Source: Megalonaias nervosa (taxonomy: Eukaryota > Mollusca > Bivalvia > Unionida > Unionidae). Taken from it: a DNA stretch of 64,000 nt. The DNA is taken from assembly GCA_016617855.1 (NCBI GenBank), contig JAECUM010006648.1:1-64000 (forward strand), in the 5' to 3' direction. The position numbers were made by a program, and so were the translations under genes. The first letter of the stretch is position 1. Every line of letters starts with the position of its first letter. The notes under the pieces are model-generated. The model was not told where the DNA came from. It made no database searches and saw only the letters and a list, made by a program, of their open reading frames with translations. Of this stretch, positions 12,142 to 22,909 are shown piece after piece.

Positions 12142-15100
12142 TTATTTCTTGACAACTTCGTTATTAACTACATCATCGATGTCGGTGAAGTCTGTGATAA
12201 CCCTCCGCAGCTGAGATATTCTTCTGACTCGAGACACTGCGAGATAAACTAAATTTGACCATTCGATCCGATGATCGACAATCCAAATATTTGTATTGGA
12301 AATAGTTAATCCTTGTGACGAATGAATCGTTATAGCGTATCCTAGTGTCCATGGAGTTTTGTCCATCGTTAACGCACCCTCAACAGCACTGACAGGAACT
12401 AAAATAATATCATTTAATACAAGATTTTGTTTATCACCGCATCCTGAAATCTCAACTTCAATATTCTGTCGTCGCGTATCTGCTGGGCGTTAACACAGGT
12501 AGATTTGAAAATTTTTCTTTATGTAACAGAAATAATTGTTGTTGAAGTGTATCACAAGCTATCTTTCTACTCGCAACTATCAAATCAGCAGGCCTCCATA
12601 AATTCTAAAAATTATTTATCTGTGTTTCCGGAATTACTTCATGCATTATCTCACACTGTATTTTATCTGGCTGCAGTCTGATTATCTTTTTAATTTGTTT
12701 CAGCGGTTCATCAATAGCTCTATGATCATCAGTTATCTCCTCATAATAATCTACAAAAGTTTTTAACCATTCATGTGGAGAATGTTCAACAAAAGGCGAC
12801 GGTTGACCATGATCATCACACATTATCATTGCAGTATTCTTTGTCAATATCCAGTCAAGAAACATTTTTAATACTTTCAGCGATACCGTACAAATTTCAT
12901 CCCAGATGATAATCTTAGGGATATATTTTTACACATTCGTTCAAGAGTCCATGCGTCTCCGCACCATCTAAAGAAATCATGATAAGTTTTAGATTTTACT
13001 CCTCGTTCATTCATTTCTCTGGCGAGTCTATGTGTGGATGTCAAAACAAGCACATCTGAACAGTTGTTCAGGAATAATTCAATCGCACGCGTTATTTTAC
13101 CAGAATCACCACACCCATTAAGATAAACGGTTTTATGTCTGGCCACAGGATCATATACAGATGGTGCTAATGATTTTGACACTTGATTATTATTCTTGTA
13201 ATATATCCCCTTAATTTCAACGTCGGCAGATTCAGAATGACTAAGCGTATTTTCTCGTTTTATTCCCCATTCTCCTCATGACGCATCAGAGCAAAGTAAT
13301 TGTTCTAACATATCCGTTTTTTTTTATTTATATCAAATGAATCTGTGGCAACCCTAGCCGCAATCAGAGGAAATCTGTTTATCATTGATCACAAGTTGAT
13401 CGAAATGTACGCGAGCATTGAAGATCTTAAATGAGTAAACAGCGGTGACTCACCGTCAATATAGCTCACAACTGTACCTAATTTAGTGCCGTCTGATAAA
13501 TAAACATTACTTGTATCAGCAATTATAAAATCGAGTTCAGCATCGTCCATAATTAATGTTGTACAATGTCGTTTATGATCACATGAACTACCCTATGTAA
13601 ACTTACCGATTATTTTACTACCCAGATCTTTTGCAACCTTATTTCCATAATCAGGATTTTCATCATCAGATTATTTCTTTTGTTGTGGCAACCAAACTTG
13701 TTTCTGCGAACAATACCATATAACTGCTTCATTTACTTTCAACGATATCAATATTTTTGCATCAAGCATGTATCGTAATAAAACTATTGGAGTCCAACAT
13801 TTTTTCTGAAAATGTCTTCCAAACCACGCATAAACAATCGGATGGAGATTCTGTTCAAATTCAAATGACTTAATACAGGCAAATCCAGTCAGGTCAAAAT
13901 CCGGTAATGGTCCATTTATCGCAACTCTGGTCATCTCGTGTGTTAAATGTCCAAGTTTCTTAAAATACTCAGAACACTCTCCCTTTCCGAGAACACTTCC
14001 AGGATAACATGCAGCCATATCAACCGAGATAACATCCTTACAATCGCATTCAGTATTCCATAATCCGCTGTGTCTGTATTCGATGCAGTTGCATTGAATA
14101 TCTGCAAGAAATTCCGATCGTGTCGGTTTCCATGAATTTTTCTCCTCAGCAAAGTGAGCAGCAACTGACGAAACGGTAAAACAATTACTCAGTAATTGTT
14201 CTGCATCAATAGTATATTTTAATGCAAGATTTTTCATTTCCTCGTGGAGTGATTCTACACGATAAATGTCTCCATTAGGCCGTACAAACTGATCATAGCT
14301 CACGGATTCTGAGCTTTGAAATAACTACACGGATGCAGGGTCACTTTCACTGATATTTCTGATAAAATTAAATATATAATCATTATACAATTTAACAGTT
14401 CTGTTTCGTGGAAATATTGTTACGGCCGATGTCTATGCATGTGCGTTATGGTCAATAATCTCTATCGGAGCTCCCCTTGATTCATATTTCGATTTATACA
14501 AAATCTCTCCGGTTAGTGTTTTCCCCGTAATCGGAAATTTAAATTTCTATCCCAGCTCAGCAACGTCGCTGATAGACGCTACGGTATCTTTAACTGTTTC
14601 TCCCCACTCATTTATTTTTCTACGTCGTAAATCCGTTAAACCGTTTCCAAGTGTTCTCTAACTCGCTCAGCTACACAATTTAGCCTTAATAATTTCATCG
14701 GTTTGAGATCAACACTAGCTTTATCATTCAGCGGATACGCTCGTTCATAATATGGTTTGTCAATACCAGTCAACATTCCTGGGTTGGAAATTTTATTTAA
14801 CGTTACAATATTATTTCCAGTGTGAAGTCGGAGAGGGTCACGTTTGTCGCGGATAATTCAAGTGCCGTCGTCTGTCTCTGCAATAAATTTTATTAGAATA
14901 AAATATCTTTGATTGTCGAGATAGTTAATAATCTTTGCTGCTAATCTAGTACCGATAACACTTTTGGTGTTGCTCATGATTCTGAATGTTGACTACACAT
15001 GAGCCGCGCCATCGTCGCGAAATTCCTTCTTGGCTTCACCGATATGATCAGTTATATCCCTATTCATTAAGGCCAGATCTTGCATCGAAAAACTAAATTT

Positions 15101-15175
15101 TGGTTTAGGCAGTTTGTGATGATCAAATCTGGCTTCAGAATGCTTAATTACAGATAATCTCTCAAACTGCTCCAT
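12142..15175 (-). pseudogene. DNA polymerase B-SF1 helicase fusion, copy 1
   Basis: The minus strand reads from the polymerase start at 15175 (MEQFERLSVIKHSEARFDHH) to the helicase end. Polymerase pieces include DVISVDMAACYPGS (motif A, 13671-14303) and, in other frames, RVATDSF (motif C, near 13345). Helicase pieces are LNGCGDSGK (P-loop, 12877-13182), DDHGQPSPF (12605-12865) and ITIHSSQGLT plus YLAVSRVRR (12142-12366). At least eight frame changes or stops are present. Unlike copy 2 it keeps CAG (Q) and TGG (W) codons where copy 2 has stops, so it shows the ancestral residues there. Function is described under copy 2. Confidence 0.85.
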
Positions 15176-15188
15176 ATTATAATCAAGG

Positions 15189-15229
15189 CAAATATATATA
15201 TATATATATATATATAGTATATATATATG

Positions 15230-15276
<47 letters not shown>
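15189..15276. repeat. (TA)n microsatellite in a divergent promoter
   Basis: TA repeats fill the gap between the divergent starts of the polymerase and zinc ribbon genes. The equivalent gap in copy 2 (28542-28587) is AT-rich with a short TA run, so the microsatellite probably expanded from a TATA-type promoter. Confidence 0.85.
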
Positions 15277-15278
<2 letters not shown>

Positions 15279-15566
15279 GGTTCAAGCAAGCAATAAATGT
15301 AAGTGACTTACACAATTCCTTGTAACAAAGCTTGCATAAATGAATTCTGTGGATGTCACATGCAAAGTATTAGCAGAGAGAGTCTAGGACAAAAACTGTG
15401 CTTGAAGTGTGGTGTTGGGGTTAAAGGAGAAACTCAGTTGTGTGTACAATGCGGTGGTAAAAAATACAGAGAGCTGAAATGATATTATGATAAAAAATAT
15501 GATACCGATGGAGTCGAATCTCCCATAAAAAGCGCCGAAGACTATCTCGCCAGATTTTCAAAATAA
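15277..15566 (+). pseudogene. small zinc ribbon protein, copy 1
   Basis: It starts with ATG right after the TA tract and matches the minus-strand gene at 28272-28541. Early stops follow, but the C-terminal ribbon is clear (CLKCGVGVKGETQLCVQCGG). The tail ending in EDYLARFSK is in frame here and is lost by frameshift in copy 2. Confidence 0.65.
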
Positions 15567-15595
15567 CAAATTAGACAAATACTATTATTATATAT

Positions 15596-16108
15596 ATGGA
15601 GCAAAATGAATTTGTAACACATCCCATCATCAAACATTATGAAGCATCTCGTGATGGTGTAATCAGGCACTGTCGATTAAAAAACCCAGTCGGAAAGTTA
15701 GTAATGCTGGTTATCTCAGGTTTAATACGGGGGAGTGGGATAAAATGTATTACTCACATAGATTCGTGTACGAATATTTTTTTATGGATTAATCGAAGAC
15801 GGGTTTGTAATCGATTATATCAATTCAAATCCAAAGGATAACTCTTTAAATAATTTGAAAGCTTTACACAAAGTCAAAATTGTAAGCTTGGAAACACTGG
15901 CGGTCTACGATACGCAAGAATTATTAAGTCTGTAAAAGTAGACACAGGCGAAGAAATAATAGTTCCATCAATAAATGCAGCTGCTAAATATTTTGACATT
16001 GTCCCACCTTCAGAAAAATGTGCCGCGGATAATATAACCAAATCGGCATTGTCAAAGAAATTCGAACAAAAAATCACATTTCAGTATTACACACATGAAG
16101 GGAGTTAA
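15596..16108 (+). pseudogene. HNH/NUMOD nuclease-like, copy 1
   Basis: The start (MEQNEFVTHPIIKHYEASRDG) matches the gene at 27638-28213. The reading frame shifts after about 35 codons, and the central HNH part and the C-terminal NUMOD part (PSINAAAKYFD) are scattered in other frames up to 16108. Confidence 0.7.
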
Positions 16109-16225
16109 CTCTGTCGAGCAAAAGGTCCCTCTGGTAGAGTAATTAAACAGTTGTCCCGCTGTTACTGCGTAATATTACATGACTGCCGCGATGACTTTTT
16201 TCTGTCCATTTTTTTTTTTTTTAAC

Positions 16226-16438
16226 TTGAGGGCAAAACTTCCAGGGGGTCAATTAGAGATCCTATTAGAGGAATCAAAGAATCATCGTCAGACAATCAAT
16301 TTCAGGCAAAAAATCAGCCAAAACGAGCCGAAATTCGTCAAACAATCGTTAAAATTTAGCGAAAACCCGCCTAAAAATCAATAAATTTCATTTACTCTAA
16401 TAGGTTCTCTGATTGACCCCTTGAGGTTTGTCCCTCAA
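16226..16438. mobile_element. MITE with ~41-bp terminal inverted repeats
   Basis: The left arm (16226-16267) starts TTGAGGGCAAAACTTCC and contains GGGGGTCAATTAGAG. The right arm (16398-16438) is its reverse complement with a few mismatches, ending in CCCTCAA. The 213-bp element has no coding capacity. Confidence 0.75.
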
Positions 16439-17284
16439 AACATAAGAAATTCAACTGATTTTCTGATGAAAAAACATTAAAATTTGGCTTTAAAAAAAAA
16501 AGCATTTTTTCACAGATTTTCACAGAAGTTTTAGAATTTTTCAGATTTCCAATGTTTTTACCAGCATATTCTTTACCAGAACTTTTTCAGCAGTCACCTA
16601 GTATTTAGGGTATTTTCCAGTGCAATTATTTGAGTAATGACTACGCGTTTAATTTTTTGTGTCATATTCAGTAACATAACTGTCTGTATGTGGAGTAACA
16701 TTTACACTTTTTGACATTTACTGATAAATTCAGAAAGACAAGAAAATATTTTTGAATTGTGTTGTTGTCTTGCAAGATGAAGAGTGATAATTCTGTCAAG
16801 CAAAGCTCCCTGGTAGAGTAATTAAGAAGTTGTCTCCCTTTCATTTTGTTTATAACTGATTATATTTTATTTACTGATGAGTAATATTTTTTGGTTGTTT
16901 TTTAAGAAACATTATCTTTGTTTATGTAATGTTGTCATGGTTCTTGCTTCCTTCATATTTTGTCAAAGATAATAATTAAGATAAAAAGGGAAAAATACAA
17001 CAGCGAATAAGCCATGCCCATTGTGTGAGCTACTTTTGGATTTCCAAGTATTGGCCAGCTTATAAGAAATACAACCCGTATCTTCTTTGGAGTCCGCCCC
17101 ACTTTGCTCAAACTTCAACAGAGAAAAGTACACCTTCCCACCATGTGATGGGTGCACTTTTGCACTCCCCGGGGTTGATTATGGGGGAGGATGTGCTGAA
17201 CGTAGATGAGGCCCCGTTTGTGTATGTGCTGTCCTTACATATACTACCATAATTAAGATTGTATGTTGTGCCGTCCAGAGTTGT

Positions 17285-17530
17285 GTACTTGCTAGAATGT
17301 CGTTTGGCAATCTAGGGGTTCACATGGGGGTTGTGTCTGTTCAAATTACCCTCTGGACCTGCTAGAATATCGTTTGGTAATCTATGGGATCACAAGGGGG
17401 TTGTGCTGTCATATTTCGAATTACCCTCTGAACTTGCTAGAATATCGTTAGGTAAATCTAGGGGTTCACATCGAGTAAATCATCCTCTGAACCTGCTAGA
17501 ATGTCGTTTGGCAATCTAATGGCTCACATG
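17285..17530 (+). repeat. degenerate ~70-bp tandem repeat
   Basis: Four copies of a unit containing GCTAGAATRTCGTTTGG, AATCTA and CACATGG-like words. Non-coding. Confidence 0.7.
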
Positions 17531-17598
17531 GGCTTTGTTCTGTAAATATATGTTGTGCAAATATTTTTTTTTTATTTTAAACAAATATTTATTATATA

Positions 17599-17993
17599 AT
17601 GAATTCTGAAAATATTAATGTTATTATTTCTGTGATTAAAAAATTACTACAACAACGAAAATTTGAAAATAGATATACACTACCAGCTGATTATAGATTT
17701 ATAAAGTTAATTCAGCAAGCAATGATACAATCCTTGGCAATAGGTACAGATACGCAGGTTAAACTATTTGTTCCCCTCGCACACGCAGTTGATAAAATTA
17801 GATCAGAATTGTCTCACGAATACTAAACAAAAAAGATTTTGATGCTCATATAAGACAGTTGAGGGAGATTATGTCTGCCTGTGAAACGATCCATAATGTC
17901 AGTGATGATTGTGAAAGTGAAAGCGCTGTCACCAGTGACTGTAGTGACAACGATACTAACACTGTCACCGTGAACGTGGCAACAGCTAAATAA
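17599..17993 (+). pseudogene. element protein of unknown function, second copy
   Basis: It is homologous to the gene at 27193-27596: both start MN.ENIN.IIS.IKKL and share YTLP, QSLA/ESLA, QVKLF.PLA and IRSELS. A frameshift near 17823 separates the first 75 codons from an acidic Ser/Asp-rich tail that ends before 17993. The ATG follows TTATTATATA. Its orientation is the same as in copy 2, although the neighbouring copy 1 genes are inverted. Function unknown; a small helical protein is likely. Confidence 0.65.
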
Positions 17994-18059
17994 AGTGAAA
18001 GTATAAAACCTTGACTCTGTCAAGAGGGATAATTTATTTCTTACTACAGTAAGAAACAA

Positions 18060-18184
18060 TATTTATTTATTTTTATTCAGATTATAATATTTATTCTATT
18101 TATTCATTATCAGGTTATAATATTTATTCAGAATCAGATTATAATAATAGTTTTGCTTTCATTCTGATAATATCTACTCATAAT
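18060..18184. repeat. AT-rich degenerate repeat
   Basis: Repeated variants of CAGATTATAATATTTATTC. No gene. Confidence 0.6.
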
Positions 18185-19174
18185 CTTACTTACTTAGACT
18201 TAGACTTAGTTCCTCCTGCGCCGTTCGGCGCATTGGGCAGCGAGTGCTCTCCATCGAGGTCGATCTGTCGCAATGGTTTCAGCGTCATCCAATGATATGC
18301 CCAGCGCTCTCAGATCTTAGATGAAGGTGCGTCTCCATGTAGTTCGGGGGCGGCCTTGTTTCCGTCTTCCCCGTGGCGTCCACGAGATGGCATTTCTTGG
18401 ATGCCGTGAGATTGGTTGCCGGAGTACGTGGCCAGCAAAACGTAGCCGGAGCTCTGTCACAATGTCGTTAAGAGGGCGGGTGCCTGTTCTCTGGTGGATC
18501 TCTTCATTTGTGATGCTATCCTTGTACAAAACTTGCAGGATTCGACGCAACCATTGCTGTTGGGCGATGACGTTAAGCCTCCTTGCGATCCGGGCCGACG
18601 TCTTCCACGTTTCACATCCATAGGTTGCAGTCGGGACGACTATGGTATTGAATAGCCGGATTTTCGTTACTATACTGATTTGCGCGTTGGCCCAGATCGG
18701 TCGAAGCCGTTGAAATACTGCCCCTGCCTTCCCTATTCTGCAAGCGGCATCGTGATCGGCGTCGTCATCGTTGGCTAGGGTGCTGCCTAGGTAGGTGAAT
18801 TTCTCTAACTCCTCAAGTTGTTGTTGACCAATCTTCACGGCACCCCTTACTGTGGTATATCTGATCCTCTTGATTTTTGTCTTATTCCAGCTTATCCTAA
18901 GTCCAACTCGGGCCGCTTCGCATTCCAGGCGCATTGTCATTTCTTGCGCTTTTTTATTCTTGGCACCAAGGAGTGCAATGTCATCCGCGAAGTCAAGGTC
19001 AGTTAGCCGGTTTGGTTTCAGCGATGGAATTCCAAAATCATCTCGGTCCATGGCCTTCTGCATAACGAAGTCGATCACCATAAGGAAGAGGAAAGGAGAC
19101 AGGATACATCCCTGTCTCACGCCAGTTTCGATGGCAAAGAAGTCTGTGGTACCGTCTTCCGTCCTGACACAGCA
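18185..19174 (-). mobile_element. 5'-truncated non-LTR retrotransposon (RTE/CR1-like)
   Basis: The minus strand encodes the second half of a reverse transcriptase from the GVRQGCILSPFLF motif through the catalytic DFADDIALL box, then FTYLGS and YGCETW typical of non-LTR elements. One in-frame stop near 18317 separates a C-terminal tail that ends close to 18210. The 3' end is marked by a short tandem tail (CTTAGACTTAGACTTAG, CTTACTTACTTAG on the plus strand). The protein frame stays open to 19174, where the sequence passes without a gap into the terminal repeat of copy 2. Clade assignment is uncertain. Confidence 0.85.
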
Positions 19175-19418
19175 AGCAGCAGGAAGGGTGAACCCTACAA
19201 CTTTTTGCCTGAACCGTTAAGTAAAAATAAATAACAAAAAATAAGGGTCAAAACGATAAACCGAACCTTCTAACTATATTATTACCTTTTAGTTTGAAAA
19301 ACGAATAATAAATCTTTTGGGTTAGCTCATTTTTGTTACTTCATTTTTGACTTTTGCTTTAATGCGTTTAGTTTACACGCGGGTTACTCAATTTTTGTCA
19401 TTCACCCTTCCTGCTGCT
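19175..19418 (+). repeat. left terminal inverted repeat of copy 2
   Basis: It is the reverse complement of 35227-35470 with scattered mismatches and identical length. Both its own ends carry the same 18-mer in inverted orientation: AGCAGCAGGAAGGGTGAA at 19175-19192 and its exact reverse complement at 19401-19418. The first gene starts 34 bp inside. Confidence 0.92.
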
Positions 19419-19452
19419 ATGAATTTAAACAATTATTATAAATATTATTAAT

Positions 19453-20483
19453 ATGGTTGTCATCGGAGAACCACACTCAGTTAGATTAGCACGAGAAAGA
19501 CTAGAGGCAATTAGAAAATATTTACCTGTTCGTGATGCTGTCAAGCAACAATTACAAGAACGACAGGAATCTCAAGTTGAGTTTGAGGAGGATACAAAAC
19601 AATTATTTAAACCAATTACAGAGACAACAAAACCACTTCTGCCTGTGTTAGAGAAAACCGCAGAGGTGACCGGCAAAATAGCAAAACAAACAAAGAAAAC
19701 GAAGAAACTTCTGCATGATCTTCCTGTCGAAATAGCTACTGCGTTGCCACCATCTGAGATGTTTTATGATGCACCAACGCCAGAGCCTGAAGAACCAGAA
19801 CTAGAACCTAAAAAATCAGAATCAGCACGGGTTAGAGTTAACGTATCTGACAAATTCACTGATGTTGCTATTAATGACATCAGAGCGATTAAAAATGTAA
19901 ACCAATTAGCTATAAATGCGGTTAGGAGTTTTGATAATCGGAGAAATTTATTAAAACCTAATCATACAAATGACATTATTGATCGTGAATCGTGGTACAA
20001 ATGGATATTTCGTATCCATTATGGAGTTGATCAAGCTAGAAACAACGATCAGAGATTTATTGACTATAATGATGCGATTAATAAATATTTCGCATTTATA
20101 CAGTTAAATCCACAACAACAAGAACAATTACTACAGCAGGAAAAAGCGAAACAATCAGCTCCTTCAACATCTGCATTACAACCTTCATCTTCTAGACAAA
20201 GTAAAAAGGACGAAGAAAAAGAATTAGGCTTTTTAGAATCTTCTACTGGAAGTGGCTTTAGTAATTATGGTAGTGGCCTCGTTACTTAATGTCCTAACAA
20301 CATCCTTGCCGACGTTGAACGACTAGAAATTCTCATTGGAGGAAAACGAGCTGGTAATAATTCCCCAGAAATAATTAATGAGGCGGCTGATATTTGTAGA
20401 CGGTTATTTACAGGCGGTATCATGGACGTTGATGTTTATCAGTCTCTTATTAATGAAATTGCCAATGACTACTACAGTGACTG
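19453..20483 (+). pseudogene. coiled-coil-rich structural candidate, one in-frame stop
   Basis: The ATG follows ATAAATATTATTAAT. The frame runs 278 codons to a TAA at 20287-20289, then continues in the same frame to 20483 (343 codons in all). Residues 20-95 are Lys/Glu/Gln-rich and probably helical, a Glu/Pro-rich hinge follows (near residue 115), and the C-terminal part includes Gln-rich and Ser-rich tracts. The segment after the stop has the form VERLEILIGGKRAGNNS...EINEAADI, a type of C-terminus I associate with Polinton virion-side proteins. Its position as first gene before the core and capsid genes supports a minor virion role. I cannot name the family. Confidence 0.7.
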
Positions 20484-20515
20484 AGTACGTAATTAAATAC
20501 AATTACTATAATAAA

Positions 20516-21004
20516 ATGATCGTACATAGTACTCAACGTGGACCAACCATGGTCAGAGTAATAAATTCACGATTACCAGTATGCAAGACAACCTACGGAG
20601 ATGGACTAGGTGATGTTGTTCAGGGTCTATTTAGAAGGATAGCTCCAAAAGCAATACCGATCGCAAAGCAACTGGGAATGAAAGCTATTGATGCTGTTCG
20701 TGAAAAAGGTATTGGTGCTATGGGTAATCTCGCTGGTAAAGCATTTTCAGCGATCAAAGATAGACTAACACGATTAATACGCAGACCTGCGGTCCGACCT
20801 CAACCTGTAAACTTACCTAGTACTGAAGTAATGCCTGCAAATGTCAGTAAAATAATAAATCAAGTTGCTAATCAAAAACTAGCGGAGTTGGCTGATGTAC
20901 CAATGTCAGAAAAAGAAAAAAATATAACCGCTAGTCTGATAGCAGGAAGTGGTCTCACTTCCCGAAGTGGTCTCACTTCCCGAAGTGGTCTTCGTTTTAG
21001 ATGA
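20516..21004 (+). CDS. basic core-like protein (pX-like candidate)
   Basis: I choose the ATG at 20516, which follows the ACTATAATAAA context used by neighbouring genes, over the longer frame from 20378, whose first 46 codons overlap the end of the upstream gene. The 162-residue product has short amphipathic and basic helices (residues 28-90 with KAIP, KQLG, KAFSAIKDRL) and ends in a triplicated SGLTSRSGL-type tail. Small basic proteins in this place in adintoviruses and adenoviruses condense DNA in the capsid. The assignment rests on composition and position only. The stop overlaps the AT-rich leader of the capsid gene. Confidence 0.6.
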   Translation: MIVHSTQRGPTMVRVINSRLPVCKTTYGDGLGDVVQGLFRRIAPKAIPIAKQLGMKAIDAVREKGIGAMGNLAGKAFSAIKDRLTRLIRRPAVRPQPVNLPSTEVMPANVSKIINQVANQKLAELADVPMSEKEKNITASLIAGSGLTSRSGLTSRSGLRFR

Positions 21005-21021
21005 TAATAATTATAATAAAG

Positions 21022-22410
21022 ATGTTCAAGCGCATATCTGATCCCGCATTTGACATGGACGCACCAGTACTTAAAGATGAGTCTGTGCGTGATTATCAAT
21101 ATTATTCTTATGATGCTCGAATTCCAGATCAGCATGGACGAATTGAACTGCAAGTTCAGGATACAAGTAGGTATTTCTTACCCGCTGAGGCTTTTATTGA
21201 GGTTGAAGGTGAAATTTTTAATATCGCTAATCCTGCAGCACCAGTAGCATATGGAGACGATGTTAGTGTCGGTTTTGTTAACAATGGTATTATGGCGTTA
21301 TTTGATAGCGCTACGTACATGATTGATGGTAAAAATATTGAATCAATTCAGAAGGACATTGATGTTGCTACAACAATATTAGGCCTTGCAAGATACAGCG
21401 ACGATTATTCAAGATCAACTGGTCCATCAATGATGTTTGCAAAGGATACAACTGATTCTCCAGAGTATCGACAATATGAAATAGGACGACCAAGAAATTT
21501 TGCTAGAAACGCCGATGCGGATGTACAAAGTATGATTATTAATGTAGATCCAGATTTTAATTTAGGATTTAGATCACGTTGAGCAATGTTGCGTGGTGGA
21601 AGAAGAGCATTTTCATGTGTGATTCCACTATCACATATATTTGGATTTTGTAGAAATGTCAGAAAAGTCATTTTCGGAGCTAAGCATACAGTTGTACTTG
21701 TACGAAAAGCAACCGACAACGATGCATTATGGAGACCCATTGGTGATCCTGGCAAAGTAATTCTGACAAAACTTTCATTGTGGATGCCGGTGATGACTCC
21801 ATCAATAACTGAAGAAGATCGTCTACTCTCTTTTATGAATCAAGGTGGGAAATCAGCATTATCGTGGTTAACAATGACCACAGATGTTGTTCAGAGTAAT
21901 ATTAATGGTTTATTTACATGGCAAATAGCTTCTCAGCAAGGTGTTTCTGCGCCACGATATATATTTATTGCATTTCAAGATGCTACACGGGTGGATGATC
22001 AAACACGTAGTATTATGATATTTGATAATCTTGGTGTTTCCGAAGTTTCCTTAAGAATAAATGGACATCAAGAACCATCCGAGGATATTTTACTGAATTT
22101 TGAACAAAATCATGTAGCACGTGTATATCATCGTCTAATGACGTTCATGGGACGTGATCAAAATGTTGATACTGGTTTACAAATATCGCAGTTATATTTT
22201 ACAACCTTATACCCAATTTATTACTTTTCGCTCGAACATTTAGATTTAACCAGACAGTCAGTAGTCGATATACACTTTCGAGCTCGTGTGACAATAGCTC
22301 CTATTACCAATTACAGAGCAATTGCTGTCATACTCAGCGATAAATCGATGTTAATTGAAGGTGCTGGTGGACGAATGAGAGTCGTTGATGCTCCAGTAGA
22401 AAACATGTAA
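21022..22410 (+). pseudogene. double-jelly-roll major capsid protein, one in-frame stop
   Basis: The reading frame begins at 21022 (ATG after TTATAATAAAG) and spans 462 codons, interrupted by one TGA at 21580-21582. Both sides of the stop stay in the same frame. The N-terminal part has the form Polinton capsid proteins use: DESVRDYQYYSYD, then QVQDTSRYFLPAEAFIEVEG and VNNGIMALFDSATYMIDG. The C-terminal part ends in beta-rich segments (YYFSLEHLDL, VDIHFRARVTI). The protein forms the trimeric capsomers of the icosahedral shell. It sits between core-like genes and the maturation protease, the usual order of a virion module. A CGA to TGA transition would explain the stop. Confidence 0.8.
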
Positions 22411-22421
22411 TTAGATCTTTT

Positions 22422-22901
22422 ATGAATATTATATTGTCGTATAATCACGTTAGTGTTAGTCTGACTCCTGGTCAGATTAAAAAGATACAATCAGCATCAA
22501 AAAATAACTGTGGATTAAAAATATTGATAAAGAAAGATCAGATGAGCGGCTCAAATAAATTATCTCTTACGGAACATCAGCTCGGGCGTTTCAATGAAGC
22601 CAAAAAATCAAATAAAGGTATAAAACTTAATCCTTCTGCGGGTGCCATTAAAGATATCATTAATACGGGTGGTATATTTCCACTTCTTGCTGCTATACCA
22701 GCATTAATAGCCGCTGCAGCTCCAGCTGTTGCAAAAGCAGCTGCATTAGGTGCTGTTGGAACTGCTGCTGGAATGGCATTAAAGAAAGCAACTGGACAAG
22801 GAATAAAACGAACACCAAAAAAAAATGGAAGAGGTCTAAGATTACCAGGGACCCCACACTGGTACGGAAAAGGCCTAAGATTACCAGGGACAATTTACTA
22901 A
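22422..22901 (+). CDS. alanine-rich core/pVI-like virion protein candidate
   Basis: 159 residues, starting 12 bp after the capsid gene. The N-terminal half is a small domain with SVSLTPGQIKKIQSA and LTEHQLGRFNEAKK. Residues 85-125 form a hydrophobic, alanine-rich helical segment (PLLAAIPALIAAAAPAVAKAAALG). The end has two near-identical copies of GLRLPGT. Adenovirus pVI and adintovirus core proteins combine an amphipathic helix with protease-processed ends, and the neighbouring adenain-like gene fits that picture. The repeated GLRLPGT could be a cleavage or capsid-binding motif, which is inference. Confidence 0.6.
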   Translation: MNIILSYNHVSVSLTPGQIKKIQSASKNNCGLKILIKKDQMSGSNKLSLTEHQLGRFNEAKKSNKGIKLNPSAGAIKDIINTGGIFPLLAAIPALIAAAAPAVAKAAALGAVGTAAGMALKKATGQGIKRTPKKNGRGLRLPGTPHWYGKGLRLPGTIY

Positions 22902-22909
22902 TATCTCCT

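Larger units (their letters stand above)
9450..16108 (-). mobile_element. defective Polinton/adintovirus-like element, copy 1 (inverted)
   Basis: The segment is homologous to the right half of the element at 19175-35470 but in opposite orientation. It keeps, in order, a terminal block, ATPase, PLA2, integrase, HNH, helicase-polymerase, zinc ribbon and NUMOD/HNH genes. All genes carry stops or frameshifts. The entire capsid module is missing and no second terminal repeat is found after 16108. It is more decayed than copy 2, so it is an older insertion or relative and not a fresh duplicate. Confidence 0.8.
16109..17598. other. gene-free spacer with repeats
   Basis: No gene is found where a capsid module would be expected. 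A ~48-bp direct repeat occurs at about 16117-16165 and 16790-16837 (shared words CTCTGGTAGAGTAATTAA / CCTGGTAGAGTAATTAA). A MITE and a short tandem repeat are listed separately. Confidence 0.6.

Noticed and set aside
20378..20515. Longer N-terminus for the basic core-like protein
   Set aside because: This part overlaps the conserved tail of the upstream gene in another frame, and the ATG at 20516 has the usual AT-rich leader.
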